The translations under genes were made by a program, and so were the position numbers. From Oscillospiraceae bacterium (GTDB lineage: Bacteria > Bacillota > Clostridia > Oscillospirales > Oscillospiraceae), in the NCBI GenBank assembly GCA_029009035.1, contig JAQXJQ010000103.1:1-10628 (forward strand): a stretch of DNA of 10,628 bases, given 5' to 3'. Positions 1 through 4,853 of the stretch are shown here, piece by piece. Below the pieces are notes generated by a model. It was given only the letters and a program-made list of their open reading frames with translations, did not search any database and was not told the DNA's origin. How positions within the stretch are numbered: position 1 is the first letter of the stretch; each line of letters starts with the position of its first letter.

Positions 1-792
1 CCCGAGAAGCCCCGGAAGGTGCTCATCGTGGGCGGCGGCTGCGGCGGCCTGCAGGCGGCCATTACCGCCGCCGATCGGGGCCATCAGGTCATCCTCTGCG
101 AGAAGGATGGCAAGCTGGGCGGCATCATCAATTTCACCGACCACACCGACCACAAGGTGGACATCCGCAACTTCAAGGATCTGCTGGTGCGGGAGGTCAT
201 GAAGCGCCCCGTGGAGGTGCGCCTCAACTGTGAGGTCACCCCCGGGATGATCGCCGAGATCGCTCCCGAGGCCGTCATTCTGGCTGTGGGCTCCGACGAT
301 CTGATCCTGCCCATCGAGGGCATTGAGAACGCCGTCACCGCCATGGAGGTCTACGGGAAAGACTTCGCCGGCCTGGGCAAGAGCACCATCGTGCTGGGCG
401 GCGGTCTGGTGGGCTGCGAAGCGGCCGCCGACTACATCGACCGCGGCGTCGAGACCACCATTGTGGAGATGAAGGGCAGCCTGATGCCCGAGACCACCGG
501 ATTGTACCGCACCGCCGTCCATGACTTTATCGACAACCACGGCGGCAAGTACGAGGTGAACGCCAAGGTGGTGAAGGTGGGCAAGGACTTCGTGGTGGCC
601 GAGCAGAACGGCAAGGAGATCACCCTGAAGGCCGACTCCGTGGTCAACGCCATGGGCCGCCGCGCCCACAGCACCGAGGCGCTGAAGGCCGCCATCAAGG
701 TCCCCTGCTGGGAGATCGGCGACTGCGTCCGCGCCAGACAGATCGGCGACGCCGTCCGTGAGGGCTGGACCGCTGCAATGGAGATCGTGTGA
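1..792 (+). CDS. FAD/NAD(P)-dependent oxidoreductase, C-terminal part (5' end outside window)
   Basis: The reading frame is open from base 1 and gives 263 residues before TGA, so the gene begins upstream; the GTG at base 19 lies inside the first beta strand and is not a real start. Residues 7-20 carry the FAD dinucleotide-binding fingerprint (GGGCGG after a beta strand VLIV), and residues 129-142 a second one (VLGGGLVGCEAA) for NAD(P)H. The end holds the typical second FAD-contact motif (IGDC near residue 239, followed by the helix GDAVREGWTAA). This order, with FAD and NAD modules at the C-terminus, is that of NADH:flavin oxidoreductase/2,4-dienoyl-CoA reductase (FadH, BaiCD-like) proteins, whose N-terminal half is an Old Yellow Enzyme TIM barrel and which carry a 4Fe-4S cluster. 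That half is not visible, so the substrate cannot be judged. A stand-alone pyridine nucleotide-disulphide oxidoreductase is a less likely alternative. A terminator hairpin follows directly. Confidence 0.85.
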   Translation, partial: PEKPRKVLIVGGGCGGLQAAITAADRGHQVILCEKDGKLGGIINFTDHTDHKVDIRNFKDLLVREVMKRPVEVRLNCEVTPGMIAEIAPEAVILAVGSDDLILPIEGIENAVTAMEVYGKDFAGLGKSTIVLGGGLVGCEAAADYIDRGVETTIVEMKGSLMPETTGLYRTAVHDFIDNHGGKYEVNAKVVKVGKDFVVAEQNGKEITLKADSVVNAMGRRAHSTEALKAAIKVPCWEIGDCVRARQIGDAVREGWTAAMEIV

Positions 793-802
793 TAAACTGA
801 TC

Positions 803-835
803 ACGGCGGGGATCCGAAGGGATCCCCGCCGTTTT
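803..835 (+). terminator. Intrinsic terminator after the oxidoreductase
   Basis: A perfect 13-bp stem (803-815 with 820-832) closes on a GAAG tetraloop and runs into a short T run (832-835). It begins 10 bases after the stop codon of the oxidoreductase. The T tract is short, but the stem is very GC-rich. Confidence 0.8.
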
Positions 836-851
836 GCTGCTATGGAAAGAG

Positions 852-890
852 GAACCGGGACAGGAGTGGAGATCCTGTCCCGGTTCGTTT
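852..890. terminator. Convergent hairpin between oxidoreductase and isomerase genes
   Basis: A perfect 13-bp inverted repeat (852-864 with 874-886, 9-base loop) lies three bases beyond the stop codon of the minus-strand isomerase. Read on the minus strand it is followed by CTCTTTCC, a weak U-rich tail; read on the plus strand by GTTTTAG. It probably terminates the isomerase transcript and acts as a second barrier for + strand read-through, so a bidirectional role is inferred. Confidence 0.7.
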
Positions 891-2368
891 TAGTATGATG
901 CAAAGGGGTTTTCGGTGGGGTAGGGGAGGCTCTTGGGCCGGTTCCAGGCGATGTCGGTGACGCCGAGGTATTTCAGAACCTCGAACATGGCCTTGCCGCA
1001 GTGGGCGAAAGCCACCGCGCCGTGGTGGGGATAGCGCTTCTGGATCAGCACGTGGCGGTAGAAACGGCCCATCTCCGGGATGGCGAACACGCCGATGCCG
1101 CCAAAGCTGCGGGTGGCGACGGGCAGCACCTCGCCCTCGGCCACATAGGCCCGGAGGGTGCCCTCGCTGTCGCACTGCAGGCGGTAGAAGGTGATCTCGC
1201 CGGGAGCGATGTCGCCCTCCAGGGTGCCACGGGTGAAGTCGGGCTCGCTGCCGGCCGGCTCCAGCAGGCGGTGCTGGATGAGCTGGTACTTTACACCGCA
1301 GCCGGAGCACATCTTGCAGCTGGGGGTGTTGCCGCAGTGGAAGCCCATAAAGGTGTCCTTGATGTCGTAGTCGAACCTGCCGGCGATGTCCTCATCGTAG
1401 ATGTACTTGGGCACGGAGTTGTTGATGTCCAGCAGGGTCACGGCGTCGCCGGTGACACAGGCGCCGATATACTCACTGAGGGCGCCGTAGATGTCCACCT
1501 CGCAGGCCACGGGGATGCCCCGGGCGGCCAGACGGGAGTTCACATAGCAGGGCTCAAAGCCAAACTGCTCCGGGAAGGCAGGCCAGCACTTATCGGCAAA
1601 GACCACATACTCTCTGTCACCCTTGTGCTCCTCGGCCCAGTCCAGCAGCGTCAGCTCAAACTGAGCCATCCGCTCCAGAAGATCGGGATAGATCTTGCCG
1701 TCCATTTCGCTGCGCATATCGGCAACGACTTCGGGGATCCGCTTGTCCCCGGCGTGGGCCTTGTAGGCCACCAGTAAATCCAGCTCGGAGTTCTCCTCGA
1801 TCTCCACACCCAGCTCATACAGGCCCTTGATGGGGGCGTTGCAGGCGAAGAAGTCCTGGGGGCGGGGGCCGAAGGTGATGACCTTCAGGTTCTTCACGCC
1901 GAGGATGGCCCGGGCGATGGGGACAAACTCCCGGATCATTCCGGCGCACTCCTCTGCGGTGCCCACGGGATACTCGGGGATGTAGGCCTTCAGGCGGCGC
2001 ATGCCCAGATTGTAGGAGCAGTTGAGCATCCCGCAGTAGGCGTCGCCCCGGCCGTTGATCAAGTCGCCGTCGCCCTCGGCGGCGGCCACATACATGACGG
2101 GGCCGTCGAACTTTTTGCACAGCAGGGTCTCGGGGGTCTCCGGGCCGAAGTTGCCCAAAAACACCACCAGGGCGTTGACACCGTGAGCCTTGACATCCGC
2201 GATGGCTGCGGAGACATCGGTTTCGTTCTCCACGGTGACAGGGCACTCGTAGAGGCCATCGCCGTAGGCCTCCGCAATATTCTTTCGCCGCTGGGTGGAA
2301 AGGGCGATGGGGAAGCAGTCGCGGGAGACTGCGATGATGCCCAGCTTGACTTCGGGAATGTTTTTCAT
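890..2368 (-). CDS. L-fucose/L-arabinose isomerase family protein
   Basis: 492 residues from the ATG at 2366-2368. This start is chosen over one 15 codons upstream because AAGGAG stands 9 bases before it. The protein has the layout of ketol isomerases of the FucI/AraA fold: an N-terminal Rossmann-like region (residues 7-160) and a C-terminal catalytic region. Candidate metal ligands are Glu290 (in CEVDIYGA), Asp314 (in LLDINN) and His448/His449 (in YPHHGA). The 24-residue Glu-Asp spacing equals that remembered for E. coli FucI Glu337/Asp361, an alignment by eye. Such enzymes interconvert aldoses and ketoses with Mn2+ in the cytoplasm. A four-cysteine cluster (Cys345, 351, 354, 357) follows His344 and is not part of the textbook active site. 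No kinase, aldolase or sugar transporter lies nearby, so the sugar is unknown; fucose, arabinose, D-arabinose or a modified hexose are all possible. The AraC-type gene upstream in the same direction is the likely regulator. Confidence 0.85.
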   Translation of the reverse strand: MKNIPEVKLGIIAVSRDCFPIALSTQRRKNIAEAYGDGLYECPVTVENETDVSAAIADVKAHGVNALVVFLGNFGPETPETLLCKKFDGPVMYVAAAEGDGDLINGRGDAYCGMLNCSYNLGMRRLKAYIPEYPVGTAEECAGMIREFVPIARAILGVKNLKVITFGPRPQDFFACNAPIKGLYELGVEIEENSELDLLVAYKAHAGDKRIPEVVADMRSEMDGKIYPDLLERMAQFELTLLDWAEEHKGDREYVVFADKCWPAFPEQFGFEPCYVNSRLAARGIPVACEVDIYGALSEYIGACVTGDAVTLLDINNSVPKYIYDEDIAGRFDYDIKDTFMGFHCGNTPSCKMCSGCGVKYQLIQHRLLEPAGSEPDFTRGTLEGDIAPGEITFYRLQCDSEGTLRAYVAEGEVLPVATRSFGGIGVFAIPEMGRFYRHVLIQKRYPHHGAVAFAHCGKAMFEVLKYLGVTDIAWNRPKSLPYPTENPFASY

Positions 2369-2539
2369 AGCGGGATGCTCCTTCTTATTTCGGAATGGGG
2401 GAGGGCCCTTCATGGCGGGGGAAGTTTTGCCGAATTTGCGATATCGCGCTTCCCTCCGCGCTGTCGCCTCCCGGGGGATGGAGATGCCTTCAGTCTACGC
2501 CCCGCAGGGAGGTTCGTCCTTGACAATGCTGCGGTTTTG

Positions 2540-2586
2540 ATTAGACTAATTTGCTGTTTTTTCATTTTCGGTTATTTTGCTGTTTT
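2540..2586 (-). promoter_or_regulatory. Direct repeats and dyad upstream of the isomerase gene (candidate operator/promoter)
   Basis: Two identical 11-bp copies of TTTGCTGTTTT (plus-strand reading) occur at 2550-2560 and 2576-2586, 26 bp apart, in an AT-rich patch of otherwise GC-rich DNA. Next to them is the palindrome ATTAGACTAAT (2540-2550). On the minus strand this holds TCTAAT, one base from a -10 hexamer, but with no -35 box at 17 bp. A poor -35 beside direct repeats is what an AraC-activated promoter often looks like. The assignment is inference. The remaining intergenic DNA (2369-2539) would be a leader of about 165 bases, in which I recognise no riboswitch. Confidence 0.4.
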
Positions 2587-2607
2587 CAGACAGTCCAGTT
2601 TTGCCGT

Positions 2608-3543
2608 TTAAACAGGTTGAAAGCGCCCCCACAGCGACAGACTCTGTTCCCGATCGTAGAAACGCTCCAGGGAATACAGGCTGTGACGGATCTCCCGGTC
2701 TTCCCGGCGGGGGTGGGATGCCTGCCGGCTGTATTCCTCCGGCGTCAGGCCTGTCTGCTTCCGGAAGGTGCGGGAGAAATACCGATAGTCGGAAAAGCCG
2801 GATTCCTCGCAGACATCCAGCATACGCCGTCTGCCGGAGGCGATCAGCTTGCAGGCGCAGTTGAAGCGCACGGTGGTCACATAATCCTGAAAGCTCTGGT
2901 TCAGGGTGTCCTTTACAAAATGGGACAGATGGCTGACCGAGCAGCCCTCCGCCGCGGCGAAGTCGGACAGCCGGAGCTTATGCATGTAGCCCTCGTCCAC
3001 AAAGCGGATGAGCCGCTTCAGGCGGGCGTTGTTTTTGTCGCGGCTGCTCACCTCTCCGGCGGTCAGAACGCGGTGGGGGACATGGGTGAATATCAGGTGG
3101 AGCAGAAGGCTGCTCAGCCCCAGGCACTGCAGCTCATAGCACGGCTCCCGGCGCAGATAGGCTCCGGCCAGTGCCCACAGCGTATCCGTCAGAGACCGGC
3201 TGTCCTCCGGGGAAAACCGGGGCCGCAGAAAGGGGTCGTCCACGGTCAGCCGGTCCAGCAGTGGGAACGCCTGACTCAGGTATTGGGGTGATATCTGCAG
3301 GCACAGGAAGGTGCAGCTCTCGCCCGCCCGGTGAAACTCGTGGGGCAGGTCGGGGGAAAACAGCATCAGCTCACCCGGTTGGGCCAGATAGCGCTTCTGA
3401 CCGCAGGTGACGGAGAGGGTATGCTCCAGAATGAGGATCAGCTCCCATTCCGGGTGGACATGGGGGGTACGGTAATCCACGGTGTCAAAGAAAAGGGTGA
3501 GACCGCTGATCTGGGGATAGCGGATGATCTCGAACTCGTTCAA
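2608..3543 (-). CDS. AraC family transcriptional regulator with N-terminal cupin domain
   Basis: 311 residues from a TTG start at 3543-3541, chosen because AAGGAGG stands 8 bases upstream and because a consensus-like promoter lies within the longer open frame, which rules out earlier starts. Residues 20-75 form a cupin-type sugar-binding/dimerisation domain with the HxHxxxE pattern (His28, His30, Glu34) and the turn PGELMLFSPDLPHEF. Residues 175-275 hold the paired helix-turn-helix of AraC/XylS proteins: first HTH around LSDFAAAEGCSVSHLSHFVK, second around DVCEESGFSDYRYFSRTFRKQ followed by TGLTPEEYS. The C-terminal tail of about 35 residues is charged. It is a cytoplasmic DNA-binding protein that probably senses a sugar or related small molecule. 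The gene precedes the isomerase by 239 bp in the same direction and most likely controls it, and perhaps itself. The ligand is unknown. Confidence 0.9.
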   Translation of the reverse strand: MNEFEIIRYPQISGLTLFFDTVDYRTPHVHPEWELILILEHTLSVTCGQKRYLAQPGELMLFSPDLPHEFHRAGESCTFLCLQISPQYLSQAFPLLDRLTVDDPFLRPRFSPEDSRSLTDTLWALAGAYLRREPCYELQCLGLSSLLLHLIFTHVPHRVLTAGEVSSRDKNNARLKRLIRFVDEGYMHKLRLSDFAAAEGCSVSHLSHFVKDTLNQSFQDYVTTVRFNCACKLIASGRRRMLDVCEESGFSDYRYFSRTFRKQTGLTPEEYSRQASHPRREDREIRHSLYSLERFYDREQSLSLWGRFQPV

Positions 3544-3581
3544 TGGGGGAACCTCCTTCCGCTGCGGCGTGCTGTGAAGAT

Positions 3582-3610
3582 AGTATACCTTTTTTTGCCC
3601 GCTGGGGCAA
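3582..3610 (-). promoter_or_regulatory. Sigma-A promoter of the araC-type gene with dyad at -35
   Basis: On the minus strand TTGCCC (3610-3605), a 17-bp spacer and TATACT (3587-3582) form a good sigma-A promoter, giving a start near 3575 and a leader of about 32 bases. The -35 box is one arm of a perfect dyad, TTGCCC-GCTG-GGGCAA (3595-3610), a candidate operator. Confidence 0.75.
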
Positions 3611-3650
3611 GAGAGGAGAAAGGTTGAGTATCGCCTGACGCGATTACCGG

Positions 3651-3690
3651 AAAAAGAAACGATCCGGAGCCAGCAAGACTCCGGATCGTT
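3651..3690 (-). terminator. Second minus-strand terminator between tRNA-Val and the regulator gene
   Basis: A perfect 12-bp stem (3658-3669 with 3679-3690, 9-base loop) is followed on the minus strand by TTTCTTTTTCC, a usable U-rich tail. It lies 45 bp beyond the tRNA terminator, with no gene between, so it works as a backup for tRNA read-through and insulates the regulator promoter. Confidence 0.7.
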
Positions 3691-3707
3691 AGGCGTGACA
3701 TAGAGAA

Positions 3708-3728
3708 GTGAAAAGTGAAGGGTGAAAA
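3708..3728. repeat. Short tandem heptamer, three copies
   Basis: Three consecutive 7-bp units GTGAAAA, GTGAAGG, GTGAAAA fill the gap between the two minus-strand terminators (minus-strand reading TTCACTTTTCAC). The stretch is purine-rich on the plus strand. No function can be assigned; it may be slippage-prone spacer DNA. Confidence 0.55.
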
Positions 3729-3734
3729 AGCAAT

Positions 3735-3772
3735 AAAAAATCGGCAACCTTCTACCGAAGATTGCCGATTTT
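3735..3772 (-). terminator. Intrinsic terminator of tRNA-Val
   Basis: Directly after the CCA end of the tRNA. The stem pairs 3740-3747 with 3762-3769 (ATCGGCAA/TTGCCGAT), extended outward by A-T pairs and inward, past one mismatch, by CTTC/GAAG (3749-3752 with 3757-3760) around a 4-base loop. On the minus strand a run of six T follows. Confidence 0.9.
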
Positions 3773-3849
3773 TGGTGGACGGTACAGGACTCGAACCTGT
3801 GACCCTCTGCACGTCAAGCAGATGCTCATACCAGCTGAGCTAACCGTCC
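3773..3849 (-). tRNA. tRNA-Val (anticodon GAC)
   Basis: 77 nt including an encoded CCA (TGG at 3773-3775 on the plus strand). The acceptor stem GGACGGT/ACCGTCC, the D-arm (AGCTCAGCTGGTA), the anticodon stem TCTGC/GCAGA with loop TTGACGT, and the T-arm (ACAGG-TTCGAGT-CCTGT) all pair cleanly. The anticodon GAC is at 3815-3813 and reads GUC and GUU; GTC is a common valine codon in the genes of this window. It has its own consensus promoter and terminator, so it is a single-gene transcription unit. Confidence 0.97.
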
Positions 3850-3868
3850 GTCGTCCGACGACTGTGCC

Positions 3869-3897
3869 AGTATAACGCATCTATGCAGACTTGTCAA
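3869..3897 (-). promoter_or_regulatory. Promoter of tRNA-Val
   Basis: Minus strand: TTGACA (3897-3892), 17-bp spacer, TATACT (3874-3869), placing the start near 3862, about 13 bases before the mature tRNA. The -35 box overlaps that of the divergent reductase promoter by five bases. Confidence 0.85.
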
Positions 3898-3919
3898 GAA
3901 ATTTTTTTCCTGTTATACT
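3891..3919 (+). promoter_or_regulatory. Promoter of the SDR gene
   Basis: Plus strand: TTGTCA (3891-3896), 17-bp spacer containing a T run, TATACT (3914-3919). The start should fall near 3926, leaving a leader of about 30 bases with GAAAGGGG as ribosome binding site. Confidence 0.8.
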
Positions 3920-3955
3920 GAAAAAGCAAAAAAACTTTGAAAGGGGCGACCACCC

Positions 3956-4687
3956 ATGAAATACGCGCTGATCACAGGAGCGTCCAGAGGGATCGGAGCC
4001 GCCGCCGCCCTGGAGTTTGCCTCCCGGGGCTGGGGAGTGGCCGTCAACTATTCCGCCGGTGAGGAGGACGCCCTCCGGGTGGCGGAGCAGGTCCGGGCGT
4101 ACAACGTGCCGGCGATGACGGTGCGCGCCGATGTGTCCGACCGGGGACAGGTGGTAAAAATGGTTGACAGTGTGTTGGATAATTTTTGTCAACTTGACAT
4201 TTTGGTTTGCAATGCCGGCATCTCAGAGGTGGGCCTGGTCAGTCAAATCGACGAAGCGGGCTGGAGGCGGATTTTCGGGGTGAACGTGGACGGTATGCAC
4301 TACTGCTGTCAGGCGGTTTTGCCCCATTTCATCCACCGGAAGGCGGGGAGTATCGTCACAGTGTCCTCCATGTGGGGACAGGTGGGCGCCTCCTGCGAGG
4401 TGGCCTATTCCGCCACAAAGGGCGCTGTGATCGCCTATACCAAGGCGTTGGCCAAGGAGGTCGGCCCCTCCGGTATCCGCGTAAACTGCGTGGCGCCTGG
4501 GGTAATTGCCACCGGGATGAATGCGCACCTCAGCCGGGAGGAGCTGGCTGCGCTGGCCGATGAGACGCCCCTGGGCCGCCTGGGTACGCCGGAGGAGGTC
4601 GCCCGCGCCATCGCCTTTCTGGCGGGGGAGGAAGCGTCCTTCCTCACAGGACAGGTGGTGTCCCCCAACGGCGGACTGGTGATTTAA
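3956..4687 (+). CDS. Short-chain dehydrogenase/reductase, probable EF-P 5-aminopentanone reductase (YmfI-like)
   Basis: 243 residues from ATG, with AAGGGG 9 bases upstream. Classical SDR features are present: cofactor motif TGASRGIG (residues 7-14), NAG (86-88), and catalytic Asn110, Ser138, Tyr151 and Lys155 (YSATK). It ends in an NGG-containing C-terminus like FabG. The enzyme should use NAD(P)H to reduce a carbonyl in the cytoplasm. The segment SSMWGQVGASCEVAYS, instead of the usual FabG sequence, matches my memory of Bacillus subtilis YmfI (SSIWGETGASCEVLYS). YmfI reduces the 5-aminopentanone group on elongation factor P, so this is a better guess than fatty-acid synthesis; no fab genes adjoin it. 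A generic SDR or FabG paralogue remains possible. Codons 67-86 (about 4155-4212) are clearly more AT-rich than the rest of the gene. It is a single-gene unit with its own promoter, and no clear terminator follows. Confidence 0.9.
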   Translation: MKYALITGASRGIGAAAALEFASRGWGVAVNYSAGEEDALRVAEQVRAYNVPAMTVRADVSDRGQVVKMVDSVLDNFCQLDILVCNAGISEVGLVSQIDEAGWRRIFGVNVDGMHYCCQAVLPHFIHRKAGSIVTVSSMWGQVGASCEVAYSATKGAVIAYTKALAKEVGPSGIRVNCVAPGVIATGMNAHLSREELAALADETPLGRLGTPEEVARAIAFLAGEEASFLTGQVVSPNGGLVI

Positions 4688-4753
4688 GGGCGGTTTTCGT
4701 CAAAATCCATAGATTGGCCGCTGAAACGGGGCTTGCATTGGTGACTTTTGAGG

Positions 4754-4787
4754 TTGACAATTTTCTGGGCGAAGAATATAATTGTCA
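4754..4787 (+). promoter_or_regulatory. Consensus sigma-A promoter of the liv operon, with overlapping inverted repeat
   Basis: TTGACA (4754-4759), exactly 17 bp, TATAAT (4777-4782): both hexamers are perfect. The start should lie near 4789, giving a leader of about 65 bases to the binding-protein ATG. Superimposed is an 8-bp inverted repeat, TGACAATT (4755-4762) and AATTGTCA (4780-4787), which covers the end of the -35 box and half of the -10 box. It could be an operator for a dimeric repressor, though the consensus itself supplies part of the symmetry. Confidence 0.9.
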
Positions 4788-4853
4788 TCATCTTACAGAG
4801 AACGACTTGACTGTAAGCACATGTTAAGCGAAACCCATAAGGAGGAAAACAGA

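Noticed and set aside
1001..1777. Plus-strand open frame of 258 codons opposite the isomerase
   Set aside because: It is antisense to a gene with clear family motifs, the Gly/Ala/Val/His-rich translation resembles nothing, and no ribosome site precedes it.
2369..2539. Possible riboswitch in the leader of the isomerase gene
   Set aside because: Short inverted repeats (GCGATATCGC; GGGAAG/CTTCCC) can be drawn, but no known aptamer core is recognised and the pairing is weak with large loops.
2520..2547. Plus-strand TTGACA with TAGACT 16 bp downstream, pointing antisense into the araC-type gene
   Set aside because: The -10 is weak (4 of 6), it coincides with a palindrome and repeats better explained as control elements of the isomerase, and no + strand gene or terminator follows.
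3773..3849. tRNA-Val as a phage or island integration site
   Set aside because: No integrase gene and no second copy of the tRNA 3' end were seen in the window; both sides look like ordinary chromosomal genes.
4163..4200. GTTGACA ... TGTCAAC inverted repeat and a further TTGACA inside the SDR gene, in a locally AT-rich patch
   Set aside because: No -10 hexamer stands at the right distance from any TTGACA, and the bases encode a normal SDR segment (VDSVLDNFCQLDILV) with intact reading frame. Probably chance plus local codon choice.
4688..4753. Terminator for the SDR gene
   Set aside because: Only a weak GCGG/CCGC pairing with a long loop can be drawn and no T run follows, so read-through towards the liv operon cannot be excluded.
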